From assembly GCF_002933775.1 (NCBI RefSeq), contig NZ_BEWV01000215.1, positions 1 to 64,000 on the forward strand: a stretch of DNA of 64,000 nt, written 5' to 3'. Each line of letters starts with the position of its first letter. Position 1 is the first letter of the stretch. This DNA comes from Prevotella sp. MGM1 (GTDB taxonomy: Bacteria; Bacteroidota; Bacteroidia; Bacteroidales; Bacteroidaceae). Position numbers and translations under genes: made by a program. Below, piece by piece: positions 43,434-50,318 of the stretch. The notes beneath the pieces are model-generated. The model was not told the DNA's origin and did no database searches. It saw only the letters and a program-made list of their open reading frames with translations.

Positions 43434-43964
43434 TCAACATTTTTTTGAGCCGCGACCGCCACGGACTATGCCCGACAGGCCGAACACCACACATATAACG
43501 GCAATGACCATGAGTACGGCAGATGTGTTGATAAACATGTCGCTAAGTTTCAACCACACGGCAGAGTCGTACATACGGCCGTTGATTTCCATGGGCTCCG
43601 ATGAGCCGGAAAGAAACGTTATCAACAAAACAACCGCTGAAGTGCCTGCCGTGGAATACATGATGCGGGCCGAGGGAATTCCGTTGGACACCGCATCGCC
43701 GCCCATGCGGGTCTTTATGTCGCGTACAACCGACACCCCAATAAGCACGACAGCCAATACCACGAGGGTATATGCCAGCCCTATCAGTACATCGGTGAAC
43801 ATAGGGGCGTTGTAGTTCGGATTTTCCTCGTAAGGCACCGAAAAGCCGAACAGATAAAAAGCGCCGAATACCGCGGCCGCTGCGACAATGAGCAACAGAA
43901 ACACGCGACCGGCAATTCTATCGGCCGACATGTTGCCGATATTTGTCTTACCGGCTCTCTTCAT
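43434..43964 (-). CDS. Four-helix membrane protein within the ExbB/ExbD operon
   Basis: 176 residues with four membrane segments (VFLLLIVAAAAVFGAFYLFG; VLIGLAYTLVVLAVVLIGVS; ARIMYSTAGTSAVVLLITFL; TSAVLMVIAVICVVFGLSG). I recognise no Pfam-type motif. It overlaps the ExbB gene by 17 bp and precedes the first ExbD, so it is clearly part of this operon. It may be a structural partner of the ExbB/ExbD motor. Confidence 0.75.
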   Translation of the reverse strand: MKRAGKTNIGNMSADRIAGRVFLLLIVAAAAVFGAFYLFGFSVPYEENPNYNAPMFTDVLIGLAYTLVVLAVVLIGVSVVRDIKTRMGGDAVSNGIPSARIMYSTAGTSAVVLLITFLSGSSEPMEINGRMYDSAVWLKLSDMFINTSAVLMVIAVICVVFGLSGIVRGGRGSKKC

Positions 43965-44808
43965 CGTGACGGAGTTTGAATTTCATTATCATATCGAGCA
44001 GGGCTATTGCCGATTCCTCCATCTGCGACGTCAGATGCTCGATCTTAGATATCACATAATTATAGAAAAGTTGCAGGATGAGAGCCACGATGATACCGAA
44101 TATGGTGGTTATCAGGGCCACTTTCATGCCCGATGCCACGATAGACGTGCTTATATCGCCGGCGATGCGTATCTGGTCGAAAGCCATGACCATGCCTATC
44201 ACCGTGCCGAGAAATCCGAGCGACGGGGCTATGGAGATGAAAAGAGTTATCCACGAGCATCCCCGTTCGAGATTTGCTGACTGTACAGACCCGAAAGAGA
44301 CTATCGAACGCTCTATGTTGTCTATCGGCTCTCCGATACGGGCAAGCCCCTGATAGCATATCGAGGCCACCGGGCCGCGGGTGTCACGGCACAACTGCTT
44401 GGCGCCTTCAATGTCGTCTGCGGCTACTTTCTCCTCCAAGTCCCGCATGAACCGTTTGGCGTTTATCTCTGAAAGCGTCAGATAGATGATGCGCTCTATG
44501 CAGAAAGCCAGTCCCAGCACGAGAGCGATAGCCACGAGAGACATAAAACCGGCATTACCTTCTATGAATTTTGTTTTCAGCCGTGTATGAAAGCCTGTGC
44601 TTTCCTCCGCCTCAAGCCCGTCGTCCGAAAGATTGTCCGCTGTATCATCATTGATTATCCCGCTTGCCGAAGAGTCGCGTGCCACAACCGCCGCACTGTC
44701 TTCCGCCACGGTTTCCACCGTATCCTGTCTTGCCTGAGCACTCGCTAAGTCTGCCTTGATCAACAAAAGGAAACCGCTAATTGCCAAAACCGCAATTAAT
44801 TTTCTCAT
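43948..44808 (-). CDS. MotA/TolQ/ExbB proton-channel family protein
   Basis: 286 residues. A signal-like N-terminus (LIAVLAISGFLLLIKADLAS) and an acidic, low-complexity linker (about 25-70) precede the ExbB core: helix 1 (FMSLVAIALVLGLAFCIERI), a cytoplasmic loop, and helices 2-3 (WITLFISIAPSLGFLGTVIG; VALITTIFGIIVALILQLFY), with the conserved GTVIGM and TTxxG motifs. The long N-terminal extension is typical of Bacteroidetes. It is first in the operon, 49 bp after tRNA-Ser, possibly cotranscribed with it. Confidence 0.92.
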   Translation of the reverse strand: MRKLIAVLAISGFLLLIKADLASAQARQDTVETVAEDSAAVVARDSSASGIINDDTADNLSDDGLEAEESTGFHTRLKTKFIEGNAGFMSLVAIALVLGLAFCIERIIYLTLSEINAKRFMRDLEEKVAADDIEGAKQLCRDTRGPVASICYQGLARIGEPIDNIERSIVSFGSVQSANLERGCSWITLFISIAPSLGFLGTVIGMVMAFDQIRIAGDISTSIVASGMKVALITTIFGIIVALILQLFYNYVISKIEHLTSQMEESAIALLDMIMKFKLRHDEESR

Positions 44809-44857
44809 TCCTTAAAATAAGCTGAATTGGTTTAAATAAGCTGATTATTTCTTTTTG

Positions 44858-44945
44858 CGGAGAGAGGGGGATTCGAACCCCCGAACCGGTTTTGCCGGTT
44901 ACACGCTTTCCAGGCGTGCCTCTTCAGCCACTCGAGCACCTCTCC
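44858..44945 (-). tRNA. tRNA-Ser (anticodon GGA)
   Basis: 88 nt. The acceptor 7-bp stem is GGAGAGG with TCTCTCC (one G-U pair), and the discriminator is G. The anticodon loop CTGGAAA gives GGA, reading UCC. A long variable arm (AACCGG with CCGGTT) and the T-arm GGGGGTTCGAATCCCCC confirm a class II serine tRNA. No CCA is encoded. A TAAATTTG box (44994-44987) lies about 42 bp upstream. Confidence 0.95.
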
Positions 44946-44986
44946 TAAAATCAGCGTCTGCGCCGCATACGACGCTTTTTGCGGTG

Positions 44987-44994
44987 CAAATTTA
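44987..44994 (-). promoter_or_regulatory. -7 box TAAATTTG for tRNA-Ser
   Basis: Minus-strand TAAATTTG lies about 42 bp upstream of the tRNA 5' end. No clear TTTG at -33. Confidence 0.45.
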
Positions 44995-45136
44995 TCCTTT
45001 TTCGGCCTAATTCATATATTTCACACGCTTTTTTTATAATTCTTTAAGGGAAAAGCCGGTTTATCGCCTTTCTTTTATCTTCCGATATATCGGCAAACAT
45101 ATAGCGATAATCCTTGTTTGACGCATGTTTTTTCCT

Positions 45137-45249
45137 TAAATTTGCATGGTACGAACAATTCAAGGACAAAGAACAACATGACATTTAATTTACAAGACGG
45201 GCATCCATCCATGAATATTTATGCAATAATCGAAGACTATGAAATATGA
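45137..45249 (+). promoter_or_regulatory. Promoter-like box with a 23-codon leader-type frame
   Basis: TAAATTTG (45137-45144), with TTTG at 45117-45120 (16-bp spacing) or TTG at 45114-45116 (20 bp). ATG at 45178, preceded by AAGGACAAAG, opens 23 codons (MTFNLQDGHP, ending EDYEI) to a TGA at 45247. A 19-bp hairpin follows about 75 bp later. The set resembles a leader/attenuator or a small RNA, but no full gene follows on this strand. Confidence 0.3.
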
Positions 45250-45321
45250 TATTGCCGCACGACAAACCGTCGTCCGCGTCTTTGGCACACATATTATGAT
45301 TTATCGGCATTTGCCGGCTGT

Positions 45322-45365
45322 CGTGTTTGCGGGGCTTCACCACTGTGTGAAGCCCCGCAAACACG
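45322..45365. repeat. 19-bp perfect palindromic hairpin
   Basis: CGTGTTTGCGGGGCTTCAC (45322-45340) pairs exactly with 45347-45365 across a 6-nt loop; followed by TTTATA. It could terminate a plus-strand small transcript from the box at 45137, or TatD transcripts on the minus strand. Confidence 0.75.
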
Positions 45366-45429
45366 TTTATACATGAATGGATATTTATGCAAAAACACAT
45401 TTTTGCCACTCACATCCGGCTATCCGTTC

Positions 45430-45512
45430 CATTGCGTTTAGACGCTAAACGGCTTCCGTTTAGCGTCTAAACGCAATGCAACCGGTATCTAAACGCAACA
45501 TAACGGGATACC
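45430..45512. repeat. Intergenic repeat copy 3 with a 23-bp perfect palindrome
   Basis: The 23-bp arms at 45430-45452 and 45456-45478 (core GCGTTTAGACGCTAAACGG) enclose a 3-nt loop. GCAACCGGTATC (45478-45489), CTAAACGCAA (45489-45498) and AACGGGATACC (45502-45512) follow. Motifs are shared with the copies at 5.2 and 28.0 kb. Confidence 0.8.
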
Positions 45513-45799
45513 GAATACATGAACATGCCCCGCTCACCATCATCTGCCGGCAAAACAAGGTCACAACAACAGGAAACATATCATTTATCAATGTTCGGAA
45601 CACCGCTTTACATCCAGTCTTGCATAAATATGCATTCCGGAAGAGAACGGTTTTGCAGGAATTATGTTTACAAAAGAAAACGAACGAAGTTCCGGAGGGT
45701 TATGTGACAATACGAAACGACATTTCCTTAAAGCAAATAAACGCATTTCAGTATCGAAAGTTCCGCATGCCGGCGCATACATGTAAAAAAGAGACAGTC

Positions 45800-46576
45800 T
45801 TATTTGTCTATAAACCGAAATATACGCTCAGCATTGGCAGTTGTGGCACGGGCAATATCTTCCTCGCCGACTCCGTAGCACTCGGCCATCTTTCGAAGTA
45901 CATACAGCGTATACGCACTCTCATTGCGCTTGCCGCGCATCGGCACGGGAGCCATGTAAGGACTGTCTGTCTCGAGGACGACCCTGCCGAGCGGCACAGA
46001 TGGGAGCACATCGGGCAGATTGCTCTTCTTGAACGTCAGCACACCGCCTATTCCGAGAGCGAAACGTTCGAAACGCAACAGTTCGGCGGCCTCATGGGCA
46101 TTGCCGGTAAAGCAGTGGAAAACGCCTCCCGGCAGTTCTTTCTCGTACCTGCGCAGCATGGCCACCATCTCGTTCTGCGCCTTGCGGCAGTGAATCATCA
46201 GCGGAAGGCCGTACTCTATCGACCAGCACACCTGCTCCTCGAAAGCGGCAAGCTGCTCCCTCTCGTACTCACGGCTCCAATAATAATCGAGACCAACCTC
46301 GCCGACAGCTATATAACAGTCGGGCAACAACGCCTTTATGCCGGCCAGCACTGTGGCATAGTCGGCCTTCACCTCCTCGGGGTGCAGTCCGGCCATGGGA
46401 TATACGAAACCCGGATAGCTGGCGGCGAGATTACGGGCAGCGACCGACGACGACAAATCTATGGCGGGAACGAACATGCGCCCCACCCCGGCCTCACGGG
46501 CACGGGACACGACCTCGTCACGGTCGGCGTCGAACTCTGTGCCGTCGAGATGCGTGTGAGTGTCTATATAGTACAT
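45800..46576 (-). CDS. TatD-family metal-dependent hydrolase
   Basis: 258 residues; TIM-barrel amidohydrolase fold. The opening YYIDTHTHLD gives the His-x-His metal ligands, then GLHPEEV, AVGEVGLDYYW, PLMIHCRKAQNEM, GVFHCFTGN and LETDSPYMAP, which supplies the final Asp. TatD enzymes act as 3'-5' DNases or related hydrolases. The ATG at 46576 is preferred to the upstream frame start at 46606, since the family begins with this motif. It lies 57 bp after the polyprenyl synthase in the same direction. Confidence 0.93.
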   Translation of the reverse strand: MYYIDTHTHLDGTEFDADRDEVVSRAREAGVGRMFVPAIDLSSSVAARNLAASYPGFVYPMAGLHPEEVKADYATVLAGIKALLPDCYIAVGEVGLDYYWSREYEREQLAAFEEQVCWSIEYGLPLMIHCRKAQNEMVAMLRRYEKELPGGVFHCFTGNAHEAAELLRFERFALGIGGVLTFKKSNLPDVLPSVPLGRVVLETDSPYMAPVPMRGKRNESAYTLYVLRKMAECYGVGEEDIARATTANAERIFRFIDK

Positions 46577-46633
46577 ATCAAAACAATGATTTCTTTCCGA
46601 CTGCACGCCTCACGATAAATGTGAGGCATGGTC

Positions 46634-47608
46634 TTACTTTTCCCTTTTCATCATCCCGGCAGTGAACCGGCGCAGGCTCTCCTTACGCTCATCGGCCACA
46701 CCGACCATGTCGAGATACTTCCCGCTCTCGGCAAAACAACTGTTTATCTTCTCCTCGCACAGCCGGCGGATGCCAATCTCATCGTATATAGCCGTGACGG
46801 CGGCTATCTTCTCGGCGCGGTCAAACTCTTTCATGCCTATCCACCGCTCCAGTTCGGCACGCTGCCTGCCGTCTGCCAGTTGCAAGGCGTTTATCAGCAT
46901 GTATGTCTTCTTGTTTGAAGTGATGTCGCCTCCGATTGCTTTTCCGAACACGGCCGGGTCTCCGTAGACATCGAGCAGGTCGTCCTGCAACTGGAACGCC
47001 AGTCCCATCCGCTCGCCGAACTTGTAAAGATTATCCGCATCGGCATCCGACGCGCCTGCCAGTATGGCGCCAATCTTAACGGCACAGGCCAGCAGCACGC
47101 TCGTTTTCAGACGTATCATCTCGATATATTCCTCTTCCCTGACATCGCTTCGGGTCTCGAAGTCCATGTCATATTGCTGTCCCTCGCCAATCTCCAAAGC
47201 CGTCTCCGTAAACAGGTCGAGCACCTGCCTCAACTTGTCGGGAGCACATGCGGCAATGCGTTGATAGGCCACCACGAGCATGGAATCGCCCGAAAGTATC
47301 GCCGTGTTGGCATCCCACTTGCGATGAACGGTAGGCCGACCGCGGCGCACATCGGCATTATCCATCAGGTCGTCGTGGAGCAATGTATAGTTGTGGTATG
47401 TCTCTATGCCGCAGGCAGGCATGAGAATGCTTTCCGGATCGTCCTTATACAGATTGTAAGCAAGGAGCATGAGCACCGGGCGTATGCGCTTGCCGCCGAG
47501 CGAGAGCACATATTTTATGGGGTCGTAGAGCGACTCGGGTTTACGGGAGTATGGCAGATTGTCGATGAAATCGTTCACCATGCTGAGTATTTCTGCTGAT
47601 GTCAACAT
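46634..47608 (-). CDS. Polyprenyl (farnesyl/geranylgeranyl-type) diphosphate synthase
   Basis: 324 residues; all-alpha trans-prenyltransferase. The first Asp-rich motif is LLHDDLMDNADVRRGRPTVH and the second is AFQLQDDLLDVYGDPAVFGK, with GKRIRPVLMLLAYN at the IPP site. Such enzymes build the isoprenoid chain for undecaprenol or quinones. The chain length cannot be read with certainty: residues before the first motif (YHNYTL) have an aromatic at about -5, which favours short (C15-C20) products. It lies 21 bp after the TonB gene. Confidence 0.92.
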   Translation of the reverse strand: MLTSAEILSMVNDFIDNLPYSRKPESLYDPIKYVLSLGGKRIRPVLMLLAYNLYKDDPESILMPACGIETYHNYTLLHDDLMDNADVRRGRPTVHRKWDANTAILSGDSMLVVAYQRIAACAPDKLRQVLDLFTETALEIGEGQQYDMDFETRSDVREEEYIEMIRLKTSVLLACAVKIGAILAGASDADADNLYKFGERMGLAFQLQDDLLDVYGDPAVFGKAIGGDITSNKKTYMLINALQLADGRQRAELERWIGMKEFDRAEKIAAVTAIYDEIGIRRLCEEKINSCFAESGKYLDMVGVADERKESLRRFTAGMMKREK

Positions 47609-47629
47609 ATAGATAATGGTTTTATGTTA

Positions 47630-48352
47630 TTACAATTTAAATACAACGGGGACGCGAACCATTGTCCGGCATGGTTTGCCGTCCTGTATGCCGGCTTTCC
47701 ACCGTGGCATCATCCTTATCACGCGCAGTGCCTCACGGTCGAGTGCCGGGTCGGCATGAGCCACAATCCTAATATCGGTGGCAACGCCATCGACAGTGAC
47801 GATAAACTGCACTATGACCTTTCCTTCCTTATTGCGCCGCTTTGCGTCGGAAGGATATTTAAGATTGCGGGTGAGCCACTTCATCATCTCAACCGGACCG
47901 CCTGGAAACTGCGGCAACTCGCGCACCACACGGAAATGCTCCGGATTATCGCCGGCAACGGGAGAAAGCGGCGGAACGGCAAGAGCCGCATCATCGTCGG
48001 CCGGCATGAAAGGCAGCATGCCGGTGGCATTGCCTGAAGGAGCGGCTGTCTCGCTGTCGGACATGGCGGCATGTTCGTCGGTCACGGCATCGTCTTCGAC
48101 CCGAAGCCTGTCGGCCGCCGGGTCCTGCTTTACAGGAGCAAAGGCTATCATGTCTTCCTCTACACGTACAGGACTGAGTTCGAGATCGGCGGCAATATCG
48201 TCGAGAGCCGTATCACCGGCATCAGACGAGGTATCGCTCACAATGTATTCAAAAGCCGCGAAAAGAAGAGATAAAGCGAATATCAGCCCGAGTAGGAACC
48301 CCGTAAGCCGCTTGTTCTCCAAATCTGCCGAGACGCTCTTCTTTATCTCCAT
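47630..48352 (-). CDS. TonB-family energy-transducing protein
   Basis: 240 residues. A single N-terminal membrane helix (GFLLGLIFALSLLFAAFEYI), a periplasmic linker low in Pro and rich in Asp/Ala (about 45-155), and the TonB C-terminal domain: MKWLTRNLKYPSDAKRRNKE, GKVIVQFIVTVDGVATDIRI, DREALRVIRMMPRWKAGIQD. It would link an ExbB/ExbD motor to TonB-dependent receptors such as SusC-type proteins. A minus-strand -7 box (48417-48424) lies about 65 bp upstream. Confidence 0.9.
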   Translation of the reverse strand: MEIKKSVSADLENKRLTGFLLGLIFALSLLFAAFEYIVSDTSSDAGDTALDDIAADLELSPVRVEEDMIAFAPVKQDPAADRLRVEDDAVTDEHAAMSDSETAAPSGNATGMLPFMPADDDAALAVPPLSPVAGDNPEHFRVVRELPQFPGGPVEMMKWLTRNLKYPSDAKRRNKEGKVIVQFIVTVDGVATDIRIVAHADPALDREALRVIRMMPRWKAGIQDGKPCRTMVRVPVVFKL

Positions 48353-48416
48353 TCGTATTTATAATATAAAGAGTTATTTTTCGTTATATTGTCAGTGATA
48401 AAACGAATTACTGATG

Positions 48417-48454
48417 CAAAATTAACGCAGATATTTCAAAAAGGCGTAACTTTG
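48417..48454. promoter_or_regulatory. Divergent -7 boxes for tonB-like and porQ-like genes
   Basis: Minus-strand TAATTTTG (48424-48417) faces the TonB-family gene; plus-strand TAACTTTG (48447-48454) lies 22 bp before the PorQ-like ATG. Both match TAnnTTTG; neither has a clear -33 TTTG. Confidence 0.5.
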
Positions 48455-48476
48455 CCGACAAATTACCATAAAATAG

Positions 48477-49421
48477 ATGAAAAAAGTGCTTTTTGCCATA
48501 ATCGCCCTGCTTTTTCCCGTGCTGACAATGGCACAGGAAAGCCGGACCGATTATAATTTCCTGCGGTTGCCCATGAGCGCACACGCTGCCGCACTCGGAG
48601 GCGACAACATAACGATAATAGAAGACGACCCAACACTTATATTCCACAATCCGTCGCTGATAACAGGCGTAAGCGACAAGTCGCTCAACCTGGACTACAT
48701 GACATACATGGAGGGCGTGAGGCTGGCAGGAGCATCGTTCGTAAAGGCAGTGAACGACAAGGCGACATGGGGAGTGTCTGCACAATACATGGACTACGGA
48801 AGCATGAAAGAAACGACACCCGACAACGTGCAGACAGGTACATTCTCGGCAAAAGACATAATGATAGGCGGCTCGTTCGCATACACCCTGACCGACAAAC
48901 TGGCGGGAGGAATAACGGCAAAGGTGATAACATCGACCATAGCAGGATACAACTCGATAGCGATGGGCGTGGATCTGGGACTGAACTACTACATCGAAGA
49001 CCGGGGACTGTCCGTATCGGCCGTGGCGAGAAACCTCGGCGGACAGGTCAAAGCTTTCAACGATGATTTCGAGAGCATCCCGCTCGACATACAACTTGGA
49101 GTGAGCAAGCAGCTCGGCAACGCCCCGCTGCGCATATCCGGCACATTGACAAGACTCAACAGCCGGGAAGGGCGGCTCATCAATCACTTAGTGCTTGGAG
49201 CGGACATCATGCTGTCAGACAACATCTACATTGCCGGAGGATATAATTTCAGGCGCGCCGACGAGATGAAAATCACCGACAGCGAGGGCGAAAGCAGTCA
49301 CGGGGCTGGACTGTCGCTCGGAGCCGGACTGCAACTCGAACGGTTCAAGCTGAACGTTGCCTACGCTAAATACCACGTATCGTCCACATCACTGACGTTC
49401 AACGTGACGTATTCACTATAA
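48477..49421 (+). CDS. porQ: PorQ-like type IX secretion/outer-membrane protein
   Basis: 314 residues. Signal peptide (KKVLFAIIALLFPVLTMAQ), then the PorV/PorQ-type barrel motif FLRLPMSAHAAALGGDN and EDDPTLIFHNPSLI, followed by alternating strands to a terminal FNVTYSL. It resembles PorQ, which helps attach or process cargo of the type IX secretion system. PorQ lies next to cmk in several Bacteroidetes, which supports the assignment. Other T9SS genes are not in the window. Confidence 0.85.
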   Translation: MKKVLFAIIALLFPVLTMAQESRTDYNFLRLPMSAHAAALGGDNITIIEDDPTLIFHNPSLITGVSDKSLNLDYMTYMEGVRLAGASFVKAVNDKATWGVSAQYMDYGSMKETTPDNVQTGTFSAKDIMIGGSFAYTLTDKLAGGITAKVITSTIAGYNSIAMGVDLGLNYYIEDRGLSVSAVARNLGGQVKAFNDDFESIPLDIQLGVSKQLGNAPLRISGTLTRLNSREGRLINHLVLGADIMLSDNIYIAGGYNFRRADEMKITDSEGESSHGAGLSLGAGLQLERFKLNVAYAKYHVSSTSLTFNVTYSL

Positions 49422-49507
49422 GAAAAAATCATCCATCATAAGCAACAAATTCATTCACTACAAGAAACATATTTACTCACTATAAGAAACAAGTTTTTTT
49501 CACTACA
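49407..49507 (+). repeat. Short direct repeats between porQ and cmk
   Basis: The sequence TTCACTATAAGAAA from the porQ stop region recurs as TTCACTACAAGAAACA (about 49454), CTCACTATAAGAAACA (about 49475) and TTCACTACAA (about 49499). The copies fill the 86-bp gap. The first copy includes the porQ stop codon, suggesting local tandem duplication of the gene end. Confidence 0.6.
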
Positions 49508-49525
49508 ATGACAACAACGGAACAC

Positions 49526-50221
49526 ATGAAAAAGATTACCATAGCGATAGACGGTTTCTCGTCGTGCGGCAAGAGCACGATGGCAAAAGACCTTGCGAAA
49601 GAGGTTGGTTACGTATATGTGGACACGGGGGCGATGTATCGCTGTGTCACCCTTTACGCACTGACAAACGGAATGTTTGATGCCGACGGCAACATAGACA
49701 AGGCCGGACTGGAAAGCAGGATGCCGGATATCGACATATCTTTCAGGCTCAACGAGAATACACGCCTGCCCGAAACATACCTGAACGGAAAGAACGTGGA
49801 GCGTGACATACGCACGATGGAAGTGTCGGACCGTGTCAGTCCGGTGGCGGCGCTGCCGTTCGTGCGCTCGGCTCTCGTGGCCATGCAACAGCAAATGGGC
49901 AAGGACAAAGGCGTGGTGATGGACGGGCGAGACATCGGTACGACGGTGTTTCCCGATGCCGAACTGAAAGTTTACGTCACGGCGAGTGCCGAAGTAAGGG
50001 CCAAACGCCGCTATGACGAACTGAAAGCAAAAGGCATGGACGCCGACTTGGACAGCATACTGCGCAATGTGCAGGAACGTGACTACATCGACTCACACCG
50101 CGATGTGTCGCCGCTGCGCAAGGCAGACGATGCCATCGAACTGGACAACAGCCACATGACGCTCGACGAACAGAAACAATGGCTGCTCGAAAAATTCAAC
50201 GAGGCGGCACGCAAAGCCTGA
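49526..50221 (+). CDS. cmk: Cytidylate (CMP/dCMP) kinase
   Basis: 231 residues. P-loop [19 protein letters not shown], then [15 protein letters not shown], and the CMP-binding insert and lid: [58 protein letters not shown]. These are the standard Cmk motifs; it phosphorylates CMP and dCMP with ATP. The ATG at 49526 is the family-typical start; one at 49508 would add six residues. It follows porQ, an arrangement found in other Bacteroidetes. Confidence 0.95.
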   Translation: MKKITIAIDGFSSCGKSTMAKDLAKEVGYVYVDTGAMYRCVTLYALTNGMFDADGNIDKAGLESRMPDIDISFRLNENTRLPETYLNGKNVERDIRTMEVSDRVSPVAALPFVRSALVAMQQQMGKDKGVVMDGRDIGTTVFPDAELKVYVTASAEVRAKRRYDELKAKGMDADLDSILRNVQERDYIDSHRDVSPLRKADDAIELDNSHMTLDEQKQWLLEKFNEAARKA

Positions 50222-50244
50222 CAATACAGTGCCGAAATAAAAAC

Positions 50245-50286
50245 AAGGCGGATGCCAGACGTACTGAAACGAACGGCATCCGCCTT
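50245..50286. terminator. Bidirectional terminator after cmk
   Basis: Perfect 12-bp stem (AAGGCGGATGCC with GGCATCCGCCTT) and an 18-nt loop in the convergent gap between cmk and the gene at 50319-51917. The flanks are A/T-rich on both sides. Confidence 0.8.
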
Positions 50287-50318
50287 ATTATATATACGGA
50301 TTTTACATAACAACAATA

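Larger units (their letters stand above)
45212..45634. promoter_or_regulatory. Three operator-like sites TGnATATTTATGCA
   Basis: TGAATATTTATGCA (45212-45225), TGGATATTTATGCA (45378-45391) and the full palindrome TGCATAAATATGCA (45621-45634). The first differs by one base from the E. coli-type ARG-box core (TGAAT-4 nt-ATTCA). Three near-copies within 430 bp suggest a repressor target. No arginine gene is seen in the window. Confidence 0.4.
44995..45799. other. Gene-poor 0.8-kb segment with hairpins, repeats and operator-like sites
   Basis: Contains no gene of normal size. A plus-strand -7 box lies at 45137, an 23-residue open frame at 45178-45249, a 19-bp palindrome at 45322-45365, a 23-bp palindrome at 45430-45478, and three TGnATATTTATGCA sites. 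Details are in the separate entries. Confidence 0.6.

Noticed and set aside
49407-49507. Possible CRISPR array between porQ and cmk
   Set aside because: Repeats are about 15 bp, imperfect, without unique spacers of even length, and no cas gene is present.
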